From positions 62,001 to 126,000 of the forward strand of contig NZ_JACJSF010000008.1 in NCBI RefSeq assembly GCF_014698035.1: 64,000 nucleotides of DNA. The letters run 5' to 3'. Below are positions 43,900-54,178 of the stretch, piece after piece (the first letter of the stretch is position 1; every line of letters begins with the position of its first letter). Made by a program: the position numbers and the translations under genes. This stretch comes from Desmonostoc muscorum FACHB-395. GTDB taxonomy: Bacteria > Cyanobacteriota > Cyanobacteriia > Cyanobacteriales > Nostocaceae. Under the pieces are notes generated by a model that was not told where the DNA came from, did not search any database, and saw only the letters and a list, made by a program, of their open reading frames with translations.

Positions 43900-45441
43900 G
43901 TGAGCCGTCCTCAAAAGAAAAAACAAATTACTTATAGGAGTAGCTGGTATCAAAGGTTAACAGCTACTGTTCTTCTGGGGAGTTTTTTGCAAACTACTAT
44001 ATCTATACCAGCGATCGCACAACAGACTAACAATCTGGGTGTGTCTTTGCCATTAATAAATCAAGCTACTTATACTTATACAGACTCTGCTAATAATCAA
44101 AAATATGACGGAACTTCTAGTCAGCTTAATGTTAGTCCTAGCCCATTAGTCGATCCATTAGGGCGGATATTAGGTTGCGCTGGTACTATTTTGCCTGACT
44201 ATACAGGTTTTTCAGTTGGCGTATACGAATCTAACCCTAGCGACCCAACAGGTACAGAATTAGGCGGTTTGCTTTCTTTGACTCGAACAGAGTTACCCGA
44301 TATTCCTAATAACAACGTTCCTGGCGGTAAGTCACCAAATACCGAGAATAGTAACCCCTACTTCGTTACCAATAACCCTGCGGGTGTCTACAATTTCCTA
44401 CTCGATCCGAATAAGGGTCAAACTGATCCAGGTAGAACTTATATTTTTGTAGTTAATCCACCGCCAAATTCTATCTACAAACAACGGCGGATCAAGATTG
44501 AAATCGTTGGTACCACTGGCACACAAGGTAATAATATTGTGCGATATATCGCTAGTTCTCTAGATGGCCAACCAATTAGCCTTACAGGTGAGACTAGGGT
44601 AGAGCAAACAGTTGTCTTAGTTCCGAATGCAGAAGTAGTAGGACTAGACTTATTAGCCTTTGAATTCAGTACAAATCTGTGCCAAGCTAATCAGTTGCAG
44701 ATTATCAAAACAGGCGATCGCGCTACGGCTGAACCTGGAGATACGGTAATCTATCGGATCTCGGTAAAAAACCTTGCTGATGCTGGTCTGAATAATATAT
44801 TTGTCACTGACAACTTACCTTTAGGATTCCAGTTTTTACCTAAATCTGTGCGGGGTGAGTTAGATGGTCAAGCAATTACTATCACCTCAGAACGCAATGG
44901 AAACACGGTGACATTCCGCACAGATGTAACAGTTCCTACGGGAAAAACTTTGAATATTGCTTACGCGGCTCAACTAACAGTCGATGCTGTGCGTGGTAAC
45001 GGTCGCAATAGTGCGATCGTGAATGCTCAACGAGCTGATAACCGTTTTAGCACCAAGGATGGCCCAGCAACGCACCAGTTAAAAATTCGTCCAGGAATCG
45101 TTTCTGATTGTGGCACGATTATCGGTCGCGTGTTTATTGATAAAAACTTTGATGGTGAACAACAACCTGGTGAACCTGGAGTCCCCAATGCAGTGATTTT
45201 TCTGGAGGACGGAAACCGCATCACCACAGATCCGAATGGTTTGTTCTCCTTAGCTAATGCCTTACCAGGAAGTCATACAGGCGTACTAGACCTCAGCAGT
45301 GTACCGGGTTATACCCTAGCTCCCAACCAAAAATTCCGTGAACGGAATAGCCAATCTCGCCTAGTGCGTTTAGAACCTGGTGGCATGGTACGTATGAATT
45401 TCGCTGTCACCCCCGCCTTCCAGGAGCCAGTCAAAAAATGA
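43900..45441 (+). CDS. Exported protein with DUF11 and SdrD-B-like domains
   Basis: A 513-residue secreted protein. The ATG at 43891 has GAGGAG touching it, whereas GTG 43900 has the same GAGGAG (43885-43890) at the ideal nine-base distance, so GTG is chosen. The signal peptide (LTATVLLGSFLQTTISIPAIA) is followed by a Tyr/Thr-rich region, a DUF11 module (about residues 267-365: LQIIKTGDRATAEPGDTVIY, VTDNLPLGFQFLPKSV) and a C-terminal SdrD-B/carboxypeptidase-regulatory-like module (IIGRVFIDKNFDGEQQPGEP, TTDPNGLFSLANALPG). Its stop overlaps the start of the barrel gene by four bases (ATGA), so the two are translationally coupled and probably act together. Confidence 0.85.
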   Translation: MSRPQKKKQITYRSSWYQRLTATVLLGSFLQTTISIPAIAQQTNNLGVSLPLINQATYTYTDSANNQKYDGTSSQLNVSPSPLVDPLGRILGCAGTILPDYTGFSVGVYESNPSDPTGTELGGLLSLTRTELPDIPNNNVPGGKSPNTENSNPYFVTNNPAGVYNFLLDPNKGQTDPGRTYIFVVNPPPNSIYKQRRIKIEIVGTTGTQGNNIVRYIASSLDGQPISLTGETRVEQTVVLVPNAEVVGLDLLAFEFSTNLCQANQLQIIKTGDRATAEPGDTVIYRISVKNLADAGLNNIFVTDNLPLGFQFLPKSVRGELDGQAITITSERNGNTVTFRTDVTVPTGKTLNIAYAAQLTVDAVRGNGRNSAIVNAQRADNRFSTKDGPATHQLKIRPGIVSDCGTIIGRVFIDKNFDGEQQPGEPGVPNAVIFLEDGNRITTDPNGLFSLANALPGSHTGVLDLSSVPGYTLAPNQKFRERNSQSRLVRLEPGGMVRMNFAVTPAFQEPVKK

Positions 45442-48400
45442 AACCCAGACTGCACCATACAACTATTTTCAACCTGAAGATGATGGGGGTGATGCCAGTA
45501 GCTCTCAGCCTCGTTTTGTATCCTGCCATAGTTAAGGCAGAACCTACAAATGAAAATCTTTTTTTCCCCGATTCGCCTTCACAAGCAGACAAGGGTGTCG
45601 AAGATCCTGAATTTTCAAGGGATCTAGAAAACCTCTCTTTTCAGACAGGAGAGGCTTTGAATTCTCCCCCGTCCTTACAAGAGAAGGGGGCTAGAGGTTT
45701 GGTTTTTCCAAATAAGGTGAAAAACCAGGATGAGGATCAAGCGGATGGGAATAAAGTTGCTGAAAAAAGCATGGATTCAAATTCTCCCCATACTTTAGGA
45801 AGTTCTGACAAGCAACTTCTACCTCTTGAACTTCCTTCAACTAATACTTCAATTCCAGATGTTCAGCCCAGTGAAACGGAAATACAAGCATTTCAACCAG
45901 CAACTTCTGTTGATTTGCCCAGAGGCTTACGCAAACTAGCAAGAATCAAGAATGAAGAACGCAAAGACACAAAAATAGAGCTTCAAACTTCTCCAACGGA
46001 AATACAAGCATTTCAACCAGCGTTTTCTGCTCAATTACCTAGAGGCTTACGCAAAATAGCTGGAGTAACTGAGGAAAATCAGAAAATTCCCCCTACTTCC
46101 CCCATCTCCACAGGAATAAAATTCCTGATGCCAACGGCTAACAACATTGTGGATGTTCCAGCTACCACAGTAATTGTGCAATTCCCTGTTGGAAGCACAG
46201 TAGAATTACGGTCTAATGGTGTATTAGTAGATCCTTCCTCGATTGGACGAACAGAAAGCGATGCCAATACTAATTTATTAACGCAGACATGGTATGGTGT
46301 CTCGTTAAAAGAAGGTAATAACACCATCTCTGCACAAGTAGTAGGAGGGACAGAACCTCCTGTAACGGTGCAAGTCGTAGTCCGGGGAGCGCCACAGAAA
46401 CTAACCTTAGAAACTGTTGAGTCTCGTATCCCGGCGGATGGACGTTCTACAGCTACAATCAGGGGTCAACTGATCGATGCAAGTGGTAATCGCTCTAATC
46501 GGGATGCTGTTATCACTTTGATACCTACTGCTGGGGAGTTGGTTGGGAAAGACTTCAAACCCGATGAACCCGGATTTCAAGTAGAGGCGAAAGCGGGGCA
46601 ATTTACGGCTAAGTTGCGATCGCAACTCAAAGCCCAAACTGTCACAATTCGCGCCATCGCTAATAACTTAGAAGCCTTTACCCAACTACAATTTGAAACA
46701 TCACTGCGTCCGAGTTTGGTTACTGGCGTAATAGATTTACGTTTGGGCGCTAGAGGTACAGATTATTACGGAAGTTTCCGTGATTTTCTCCCGCCTGATA
46801 AAGATAACAGAACGCAATTAGATTTCCACTCGGCGATATTTGCTACTGGTGCGATCGGAGAATGGTTGTTTACAGGCGCATACAACAGTTCTCGTAACCT
46901 CAATGAAGATTGCAATTGCGATAATCGCCTGTTTAGAACTTACCAATCCAGCGAGCAAAATTATCCTGTCTACGGCGATAGCTCGCAAGTTGATGTCGTT
47001 GCTCCTTCCATTGACAGCCTATATGTGCGTCTTGAGCGTTCAACTGGTATCCCCGGAGCCGATCCTGATTATGCCATGTGGGGTGACTACAACACAGAAG
47101 AATTTGCGCGGCGATCGCAGCAATTTACTTCTATCACCCGACAACTTCACGGTTTTAAAGCTAACTACAACTTAGGGAATCTACAAATTACAGGTTTGTA
47201 TGGCAACCACTTAGAAGCTTTCCAGCGAGATACTATTGCTCCCGATGGTACTAGCGGTTATTACTTCCTCTCTCGCAGAATACTACAACCAGGTAGTGAA
47301 AATGTCTTTATTGAGTTAGAAGAACTCAATCGTCCTGGGACTGTACTAGAACGGAAACAGCTTAACCGTGGCCCAGACTATGAAATCGATTACGATCGCG
47401 GTACTTTATTATTCCGCGAACCTATCCTTCGTACCGATATCGATCAAACCGGACAAGTATTGGTACGCCGGATTGTTGTTAGCTATCAATATGACAGCGA
47501 AGATTCTGATAGCAATATCTATGCTGGTCGTTTGCAATATAACCTTTCCCGCAAACTTAACCAGGAAAGTTGGATAGGAGCAACTTATGTCCAAGAAAAT
47601 CAGGGAGTACGTGACTTTCAACTCTACGGTGCAGATGCGCTGATTTCTTTGGGTAATCAAGGTAGGTTAATTGCAGAATATGCCCATTCCACTAATGATT
47701 CTGATGTTGTAGGAAAGGTTAGTGGTGAAGCATATCGCTTGGAAGCTGAGGGACAAATTACTAACGGGATTCAAGGTCGTGCCTATTATCGCTTTGCCGA
47801 TACAGGTTTTGCTAATAATGCCACTATCAGCTTTGTCCCAGGACAAACCCGTTATGGAGCGCAGGTTACAGCTAAACTCACTTCAACTACAAACGTCAGG
47901 GCGCAGTACGACCACGAAGACAATTTTGGCATTGCTCCCCAACCCTTAGATACCTTTGAAGAACTATTTGCACCCCGCTATGAGTCGATACCTGGTAGTA
48001 AAGTTGATAATTCCCTAACGACAATTTCCGCCGGGATTCAACAACGCCTGGGTAGTGCCATTATTGATGTGGATTGGATTCATCGTCATCGGGAAGACCG
48101 CATTCCCGACAGCGCCCTCAGTGGTACTTCTGACCAAGTGCGATCGCGTTTTACAGTTCCTATTGCTAAAAATCTGACTTTCCAAGCCCAAAATGAAATC
48201 AGTTTATCTTCCCAAAAAGATAGTGTTTACCCAGACCGTACTATCTTCGGGCTGAATTGGGCAGCAATTCCTGGTGTAAATATCAGTTTGGCCCAACAGT
48301 TTTACACTAGTGGTCAATATTCGGGTAATTCCATCACCAGCTTGAGTGTCAACGGTGAACACAAACTTGGATCGGATACTACCTTGACTGGTCGTTACTC

Positions 48401-49427
48401 AATTTTGGGTGGTGCAAATGAAATGACTACCCAAGGGGCGATTGGTCTAAATAACCGTTGGACTATTGCTTCGGGATTGCGGCTGAATGTTGCTTACGAA
48501 CACGTATTTGGCAACTTCTTCGGACGGACTGCGGCGGGTCAACAATATGCCCAACCCTTCGCCTTTGGTCAATCAGCATCTGCGATCGGATTTGATGGTG
48601 GCGATAGCTACAGCGTGGGGCTGGAATACAGTGATAATCCGCAGTTTCAAGCCAGTGCCCGTTACGAACATCGTTCTTCTTCTGGTGGTAGCAATACAGT
48701 AATTACCGCAGGTGCTGCGGGTAAAATTTCTCCGGCTCTCACAGCTTTGGTACGTTATCAACAAGCTGGTTCTTCCAATCAAAAGCTTTCAGGACTGGGG
48801 GATACAGCTACCTTAAAGTTGGGACTAGCTTATCGTGACCCCAATAGCGATAAATTTAATGCCTTATTGCGTTATGAATATCGCAAAAATCCATCAACTA
48901 TCCCTGACACCATCCTCTTAGGTAGTGGTACGGGTTCCGAAGACCATACTTTTGCTTTAGAAGCTATTTATGCTCCTAACTGGCAATGGGAATTCTATGG
49001 TAAGTATGCCTTGCGTAACAGCACTTCTTACATAGCCAGCGATTTAGCTGGTACAAATACAGTAAATCTGGGCCAATTACGCGCTACCTATCGTTTGGGA
49101 TATAGCTGGGATTTGGTGGGTGAGGCTCGTGTAATTAGTCAGTCTAGCTACAGCGAAACAGGCTTTGTTGTAGAAACAGGCTATTATCTCACGCCTAACC
49201 TGCGTGTTTCTGCTGGATATGTATTTGGTAAAGTTGATGACCGGGATTTCTCAGGAACACGTTCCGCAGGTGGCGCATATTTGGGTGTCAGCGTCAAACT
49301 CAACGAATTATTTGATGGCTTTGGACAGCAAAAACCAGTGCCACGTCAGCCACAAGAATCTGCAATGAATACTTTGGTTGGTAAACTCAAGGCTGCAACG
49401 AAGGGGATACAAAAGCGTGAAATATAA
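45438..49427 (+). CDS. Large outer-membrane beta-barrel protein with invasin-like domain
   Basis: A 1329-residue protein with a signal peptide (MMGVMPVALSLVLYPAIVKA). Residues about 34-215 are a low-complexity linker that includes a duplicated motif (EIQAFQPA...LPRGLRKLA and EIQAFQPA...LPRGLRKIA) whose DNA repeats after 120 bases. Two Ig-like domains follow, the second Big-1/invasin-like (IPADGRSTATIRGQLIDASG). From about residue 430 to 1290 the sequence alternates polar and aromatic residues as in a large beta-barrel (LVTGVIDLRLGARGTDYYGS, YVQENQGVRDFQLYGADALI, LRVSAGYVFGKVDDRDFSG). A POTRA or TonB-plug domain is not evident. Coupled by ATGA overlap to the DUF11 gene upstream, it may export or anchor that protein. 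Function is inferred. Confidence 0.85.
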   Translation: MKPRLHHTTIFNLKMMGVMPVALSLVLYPAIVKAEPTNENLFFPDSPSQADKGVEDPEFSRDLENLSFQTGEALNSPPSLQEKGARGLVFPNKVKNQDEDQADGNKVAEKSMDSNSPHTLGSSDKQLLPLELPSTNTSIPDVQPSETEIQAFQPATSVDLPRGLRKLARIKNEERKDTKIELQTSPTEIQAFQPAFSAQLPRGLRKIAGVTEENQKIPPTSPISTGIKFLMPTANNIVDVPATTVIVQFPVGSTVELRSNGVLVDPSSIGRTESDANTNLLTQTWYGVSLKEGNNTISAQVVGGTEPPVTVQVVVRGAPQKLTLETVESRIPADGRSTATIRGQLIDASGNRSNRDAVITLIPTAGELVGKDFKPDEPGFQVEAKAGQFTAKLRSQLKAQTVTIRAIANNLEAFTQLQFETSLRPSLVTGVIDLRLGARGTDYYGSFRDFLPPDKDNRTQLDFHSAIFATGAIGEWLFTGAYNSSRNLNEDCNCDNRLFRTYQSSEQNYPVYGDSSQVDVVAPSIDSLYVRLERSTGIPGADPDYAMWGDYNTEEFARRSQQFTSITRQLHGFKANYNLGNLQITGLYGNHLEAFQRDTIAPDGTSGYYFLSRRILQPGSENVFIELEELNRPGTVLERKQLNRGPDYEIDYDRGTLLFREPILRTDIDQTGQVLVRRIVVSYQYDSEDSDSNIYAGRLQYNLSRKLNQESWIGATYVQENQGVRDFQLYGADALISLGNQGRLIAEYAHSTNDSDVVGKVSGEAYRLEAEGQITNGIQGRAYYRFADTGFANNATISFVPGQTRYGAQVTAKLTSTTNVRAQYDHEDNFGIAPQPLDTFEELFAPRYESIPGSKVDNSLTTISAGIQQRLGSAIIDVDWIHRHREDRIPDSALSGTSDQVRSRFTVPIAKNLTFQAQNEISLSSQKDSVYPDRTIFGLNWAAIPGVNISLAQQFYTSGQYSGNSITSLSVNGEHKLGSDTTLTGRYSILGGANEMTTQGAIGLNNRWTIASGLRLNVAYEHVFGNFFGRTAAGQQYAQPFAFGQSASAIGFDGGDSYSVGLEYSDNPQFQASARYEHRSSSGGSNTVITAGAAGKISPALTALVRYQQAGSSNQKLSGLGDTATLKLGLAYRDPNSDKFNALLRYEYRKNPSTIPDTILLGSGTGSEDHTFALEAIYAPNWQWEFYGKYALRNSTSYIASDLAGTNTVNLGQLRATYRLGYSWDLVGEARVISQSSYSETGFVVETGYYLTPNLRVSAGYVFGKVDDRDFSGTRSAGGAYLGVSVKLNELFDGFGQQKPVPRQPQESAMNTLVGKLKAATKGIQKREI
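45651..45713. repeat. Dispersed intergenic-type palindrome inside a coding sequence
   Basis: TTCTCCCCCGTCCTTACAAG is followed by AGAAGGGGGCTAGAGG, a palindromic element of the type usually seen in Nostoc intergenic DNA (recalled from general knowledge). It is in frame within the linker of the barrel protein and encodes LNSPPSLQEKGARGLVF. Confidence 0.6.
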
Positions 49428-49600
49428 AACAACTATTTAATAAAAACACTACCACTATCAATCTGAATACAAATGGTAGATTATTTACGATTTCGGGAAA
49501 GCTAGAGACTGAAGATTTGTTTGAGGATAATCAGTCCTCATTGATGATTATGGTTCAGGTAATCAATATTTTTTAAAGGTTATTTTATGGTGATTTACTA

Positions 49601-52015
49601 ATGAAGAATTTATGGCAAAATCTTAATATTTTTAGCTGGGGACTTCTTGGTGCGACATTAGTACTTCAACCTACAGTAGCGCAAGCTCAATATATCCAGC
49701 GATCTTTCCTGAATCCTGGCTTTGAGTCACCTGTTTTTGGTTCTACAAATCAACAATGTTACGTTCAAGTGAATGAAAGTCTTATTCCTGGTTGGAGTAC
49801 AACTCATGGTTCAGTAAAAGCAGGAACAGGTAACTGTACTGGTTATGTATCTCCAGGGTCAGTACCACTCATTGAAATTTGGACAACAGGATTTAATGGT
49901 GTTAGCACAGCAACGACACCAACTAGTGCAGGGAAGCAATTTGCAGAGTTAAATGCAGAACAAGCTTCTGAGTTGTATCAGAATTTATGCCTTATTAAAG
50001 ATGAGACGATTACATTCTCTTTTCTACATCGTGGGCGTTCAAGCGCAACTGTTGCTGATGTGGCGAATTTTCTAATTGGAGCAAATACTGTTTTTGGCAC
50101 GTTCTCAACAACTAGTAATGGAACAGTTACGGCACAACCAGTAGCACAGAATGGTGCAATTATTCCTACTGTAAGTAACAACAATGCAGTAAATGGCTGG
50201 GTAAGATACACTGGCACTGTTCCTTACACTGCTGCTTCTGCTAATCAACCTGTAGGATTTGCGGCTGTTTCCACAGCAGGGGGGAACAATACTGTAGGTA
50301 ACTTCCTTGATGAGGTGCAATTTGCTGGTAAACCGGTGCTTGAATTCACGGCGAGTTCAGGTGGTGCAGCAGAATCAGAAACTACCCCTACTACTAACCC
50401 ACCTAAACTTAGAATTGTTGGTTTAGTGCCAACTGGTGGGATCAGTGTTTCAATTTCCGTTTCTGGTACAGCCGTATTGGGTACAGACTACAATACAACA
50501 TCAGGCACACCCACTTTTAATATCGCTATCCCTGCGGGCAACTACGACGGCAGTGATGCTACTAGTGTCTTTACCATTCCTTTTACTGTCATTAATAACA
50601 ACGTTCCTCAAGGTGTGAGGACAATCGTATTCACCATACAACCTTCATCTAGTTTTTTCGCCAGTTCAACAACGACTTGTGGTGGTTCTCCAACGATCGC
50701 TTCTAGCTACACAATCTATGATGATGATTTCGTTAGCGGCAAGGTTTGGGATGATGCCGATAATAGCGCTAACAATACTTTTACTAATATCAATACTGGT
50801 TCAGAAACTGGCACTAATGCAGGTGGGTTATTAAATGCTATTCTCGTTGATTCTAATAATAAGGTCTTAAAAACAACACCTGTCGCCGCAGATGGTACTT
50901 ATACTTTTCTCGATGTTCCCTTGAATCAAAGCAACGTTAAAATTATTTTAAGTACAACTGCTGGGACTGTAGGTAATACTGCCCCTGCGCCATCCCTCCC
51001 ATCTAACTGGGTCAACACTAGCCCACTCACGACAGCTACTTTTAATACTGCTACAAACATATTTAGTAAAGACTTTGGAATTGAGCAGTTGCCCGATACT
51101 AATAATGTCAGTGGATCTACTACAACAAATCCAGGGGGAACCAATACTGTACAAGTTCCAACACTATCTGGCACTGACCCGGAAGATGGCAACCTTGGTT
51201 CTGGCAACAGTTTCAAGATTGTTAGTCTGCCAACTAATGGAACTCTGTACTACAACGGTGTAGCTGTGACAGCGAATCAAATTATTACTAATTACGATCC
51301 GACCAAATTAACAGTAGATCCGAACATAGATGGCGCTATAACCATCACTTTTACTGTAGCCGCAGTAGATAAAGCAGGCAAAGAAGATCCTACACCTGCT
51401 ACGGTAACTATGCCATTAACTGCGTTATCAGCTGCCAAACCTCAGCTAATTTTAGTGAAACGCATCACCCGGATTAACAGCCAGAATTTAACTAGCATTG
51501 TAGATGGTCGCAGCGACGTTTCTCCTAATGCTGCCAACTACGTAGCATCTCCTCGTGACACTGATGATGATAGTAGTAACACTTGGCCCACTAATTACTT
51601 GCGCGGATTGATTAACGCTGGGATAGTCAAACCAGGAGATGAGTTAGAATACACTATCTACTTACTTTCCAATGGTTTAGGTAATGCAACTAGTGTCCAA
51701 ATTTGTGATTTAGTTCCTGTCAATACTACTTTTATTCCCACTGCTTTTAATGGTCTGACTCCTAATGATGGTGGTTTATCAGGGGCAGATCAAGGTATTG
51801 CTCTTGCGCTTGGTTCCAGCACTCCTACGGCTTATCTAACCAATGCACTGGATGGCGATCGCGGACGCTTTTATCCTGCTAACGAGACAGTCCCATCATA
51901 CTGCGGTGCTAATATCAATGGGGCGGTGGTGGTGAATATTACGCGAAGTCCAGATTTACCCAATCTCGTCAAAGATTTTTATGGTTTTGTCCGCTTCCGC
52001 GCTAAGGTGAAATAG
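49601..52015 (+). CDS. Exported multidomain protein with Calx-beta, SdrD-B-like, cadherin-like and DUF11-like modules
   Basis: An 804-residue secreted protein with a signal peptide (LLGATLVLQPTVAQA). The N-terminal domain (about residues 32-235: LNPGFESPVFG, LIPGWSTTHG, GKQFAELNAEQASELYQ) looks like a galactose-binding/DUF642-type beta-sandwich. A Calx-beta module follows (about 245-365: SVSISVSGTAVLGTDYNTTS), then an SdrD-B-like piece (VSGKVWDDADNSANNTF), a cadherin-like module (GTDPEDGNLGSGNSFKI) and a C-terminal DUF11-like module (GDELEYTIYLLSNGLGNATS) that ends without a membrane anchor. It closes the cluster of five exported proteins. Its combination of lectin-like and adhesin modules suggests matrix or cell-surface binding. 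Confidence 0.85.
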   Translation: MKNLWQNLNIFSWGLLGATLVLQPTVAQAQYIQRSFLNPGFESPVFGSTNQQCYVQVNESLIPGWSTTHGSVKAGTGNCTGYVSPGSVPLIEIWTTGFNGVSTATTPTSAGKQFAELNAEQASELYQNLCLIKDETITFSFLHRGRSSATVADVANFLIGANTVFGTFSTTSNGTVTAQPVAQNGAIIPTVSNNNAVNGWVRYTGTVPYTAASANQPVGFAAVSTAGGNNTVGNFLDEVQFAGKPVLEFTASSGGAAESETTPTTNPPKLRIVGLVPTGGISVSISVSGTAVLGTDYNTTSGTPTFNIAIPAGNYDGSDATSVFTIPFTVINNNVPQGVRTIVFTIQPSSSFFASSTTTCGGSPTIASSYTIYDDDFVSGKVWDDADNSANNTFTNINTGSETGTNAGGLLNAILVDSNNKVLKTTPVAADGTYTFLDVPLNQSNVKIILSTTAGTVGNTAPAPSLPSNWVNTSPLTTATFNTATNIFSKDFGIEQLPDTNNVSGSTTTNPGGTNTVQVPTLSGTDPEDGNLGSGNSFKIVSLPTNGTLYYNGVAVTANQIITNYDPTKLTVDPNIDGAITITFTVAAVDKAGKEDPTPATVTMPLTALSAAKPQLILVKRITRINSQNLTSIVDGRSDVSPNAANYVASPRDTDDDSSNTWPTNYLRGLINAGIVKPGDELEYTIYLLSNGLGNATSVQICDLVPVNTTFIPTAFNGLTPNDGGLSGADQGIALALGSSTPTAYLTNALDGDRGRFYPANETVPSYCGANINGAVVVNITRSPDLPNLVKDFYGFVRFRAKVK

Positions 52016-52084
52016 CTTTGAGAAAGAAAAAAGGTTAAATATGAGGTTCCTTTACCCCTTAACCTTTTCCCTTTACCCCTCTTT

Positions 52085-53449
52085 TCATACTGGTATGGCT
52101 TGTCTCACTTCAACTGGTTGACCAGTCAAGCTAAAAGGGCGAACTTCGGTAATTTTTACCTTCACTAACTGCCCTTTCAATTCTTTGATGTCCCCACTGA
52201 AGAATGTCAGACGATTACCATCAGTGCGTCCCATCACCTGGGTTTGGTCTTTAGGATTTTGGTCTTCTACTAAAACTTCTTCGATACGTCCAAAGTAACG
52301 TTGTGATCGCTCGGCTACTTTCAAGTTTCCTAGATGATTGAGCCTTTGGAGGCGATCGCTTTTAACTTCTTCACTTAGTTGATTGTCCCACAAAGCGGCT
52401 GGTGTCCCTGGACGCGGCGAATATGCTGCTGTGTTCAACATATCAAAGCCAATATCTTCCACCAGTTTCAAAGTATTTTCAAACTGTGCCTCTGTCTCCC
52501 CAGGAAAACCGACAATCGCATCAGCACTAATGGAAGCATCTGGCATATACCGCCGAATGGTATCGATAATGCGGCGATATTTTTCATGGGTATAACCCCG
52601 CGCCATCGCCTTCAAAAGTTCATTATCCCCAGATTGAAAGGGAATGTGGAAGTGTTTGCAGACTTTGGGCAACTCAGCACAAGCCTTAATTAATCTTTCG
52701 GTAAAATAACGGGGATGGCTAGTAGCAAATCTTAACCTTTCAATTCCCGGCACATCATGGACGTAATAAAGTAAATCTGTGAAGTTGTGCAGATGCCGAC
52801 CTTCTGGTGTTGTTCCTGGCAAATCTCTGCCGTAAGCATCAATATTTTGACCAAGTAGAGTAATTTCCTTGTAACCTTGCCGTCCTAATTCTTCCATTTC
52901 AGCCCGGATCGCTGACGGCGTGCGCGATTGTTCGATACCGCGCACATTGGGAACTACGCAATAGGTGCAGCGTTCATTACAGCCGTAAATTACATTTACC
53001 CAAGCTGTGACTTTACTATCCCGTCGCGGCTGGGTGATATCTTCAATAATATGAATAGACTCGGTGGCGACAACTTGGTTGCCGTCAAACACTGACTCTA
53101 ACAAATCTTTGAGGCGATTGGCGTGTTGTGGCCCCATTACCAAGTCTAATTCTGGAACTCGCCGCAATAGCGCTTCACCTTCTTGCTGGGCAACACAACC
53201 AGCAACTATGAGGGTTAAATCAGGTTTTTCATGTTTGCGCTTTGCTTGTCTGCCAAGGTAAGAATATACCTTTTGCTCGGCATTATCCCGAATTGTGCAG
53301 GTATTGTAGAGAATTACATCTGCATTATTAGGATCTTCTGACCGTTCAAAGCCCATGTCTTCCAAAACGCCAGCCATGCGCTCTGAGTCAGCTTTATTCA
53401 TCTGACAGCCGAAGGTAGTGATGTGGTAGTGGCGTTTAGAAGTGGTCAT
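52085..53449 (-). CDS. miaB: tRNA-2-methylthio-N6-dimethylallyladenosine synthase MiaB
   Basis: A 454-residue radical-SAM methylthiotransferase that adds the 2-methylthio group to i6A37 of tRNAs reading UNN codons. The N-terminal UPF0004 domain carries Cys15 ([13 protein letters not shown]), Cys51 ([11 protein letters not shown]) and Cys85 ([10 protein letters not shown]). The radical-SAM cluster motif is Cys157-x3-Cys161-x2-Cys164 ([12 protein letters not shown]). A C-terminal TRAM domain ([14 protein letters not shown]) binds tRNA. All key residues are present and the length is normal. It is convergent with the exported-protein cluster and separate from it in function. Confidence 0.96.
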   Translation of the reverse strand: MTTSKRHYHITTFGCQMNKADSERMAGVLEDMGFERSEDPNNADVILYNTCTIRDNAEQKVYSYLGRQAKRKHEKPDLTLIVAGCVAQQEGEALLRRVPELDLVMGPQHANRLKDLLESVFDGNQVVATESIHIIEDITQPRRDSKVTAWVNVIYGCNERCTYCVVPNVRGIEQSRTPSAIRAEMEELGRQGYKEITLLGQNIDAYGRDLPGTTPEGRHLHNFTDLLYYVHDVPGIERLRFATSHPRYFTERLIKACAELPKVCKHFHIPFQSGDNELLKAMARGYTHEKYRRIIDTIRRYMPDASISADAIVGFPGETEAQFENTLKLVEDIGFDMLNTAAYSPRPGTPAALWDNQLSEEVKSDRLQRLNHLGNLKVAERSQRYFGRIEEVLVEDQNPKDQTQVMGRTDGNRLTFFSGDIKELKGQLVKVKITEVRPFSLTGQPVEVRQAIPV

Positions 53450-53477
53450 GTTGCTTAGTTAACCAGTTAGAGTGAGG

Positions 53478-54059
53478 TTATTCTTTAGCCTCAAAGTCAA
53501 CTTTATCATAAATATCTGATAGAGGGATTTGAAATTGAATAGAGGATAGTGTTAAGATAGTACTCTCTTCTTCACACTCTGAGAAAATCCATTTATTTTC
53601 GTCAGTTTTAGAATACTGTTCTACATGATTTTTGTATTGATCGATCAGAACATATTCCTGAAAACTGGGAATGGTACGATAAGCCGCAAATTTTTCATCT
53701 AGGTCATAGCTTCTGGTAGATTTGGATAACACTTCACAAATCACTAAGGGATTAGTAATTGTATCTGTACGTCCCTCAGAAAACTCTAATGAGCCTGCAA
53801 CAACCATTACATCAGGATATGTATGAATTTGCTTTTTGGGAATCCATAGACGTTGATCAGCGATGAATACTCGATAAGGTTGTCGCTTCAAAGCAAAATT
53901 GAGGGCTGCATAAAAATTACCAGCTATTTGGTTGTGATTTGGTGTTCCACCTGTCATGGGTATAATTTCACCATCTATATATTCATGACGATATTCGGAA
54001 ATGACTTCTAGTTCTAGGTATTCTGTGGGAGAATAGTCGCGTTTTTCTTGTAATTGCAT
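53478..54059 (-). CDS. Uma2-family (DUF820) PD-(D/E)XK-like protein
   Basis: A 193-residue protein of the Uma2/DUF820 family, very abundant in cyanobacteria and fold-related to restriction endonucleases. Motifs are YSPTEYLELEVISEYRHEYI, NHNQIAGNFYAALNFAL, IADQRLWIPKKQIHTYPDVM, LVICEVLSKSTRSYDLDEKF and FQEYVLIDQYKNHVEQY. The PDV-MVV...EVLSKST segment supplies the expected D...E-x-K-like residues, with Ser-Lys variation. The cellular role of the family is not established. It follows miaB on the same strand by 28 bases, so co-transcription is possible. Confidence 0.9.
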   Translation of the reverse strand: MQLQEKRDYSPTEYLELEVISEYRHEYIDGEIIPMTGGTPNHNQIAGNFYAALNFALKRQPYRVFIADQRLWIPKKQIHTYPDVMVVAGSLEFSEGRTDTITNPLVICEVLSKSTRSYDLDEKFAAYRTIPSFQEYVLIDQYKNHVEQYSKTDENKWIFSECEEESTILTLSSIQFQIPLSDIYDKVDFEAKE

Positions 54060-54178
54060 AGGGCAAGATTTTTTGGGATTTTTGATTTTGCATTGACCAG
54101 ATGCGATTAAGTCCGATCAATGCTATTCGTTTTTACTGTAGCGTTGTTTTTTAACGCAGAGGTAACGCAGAAGGGTTT

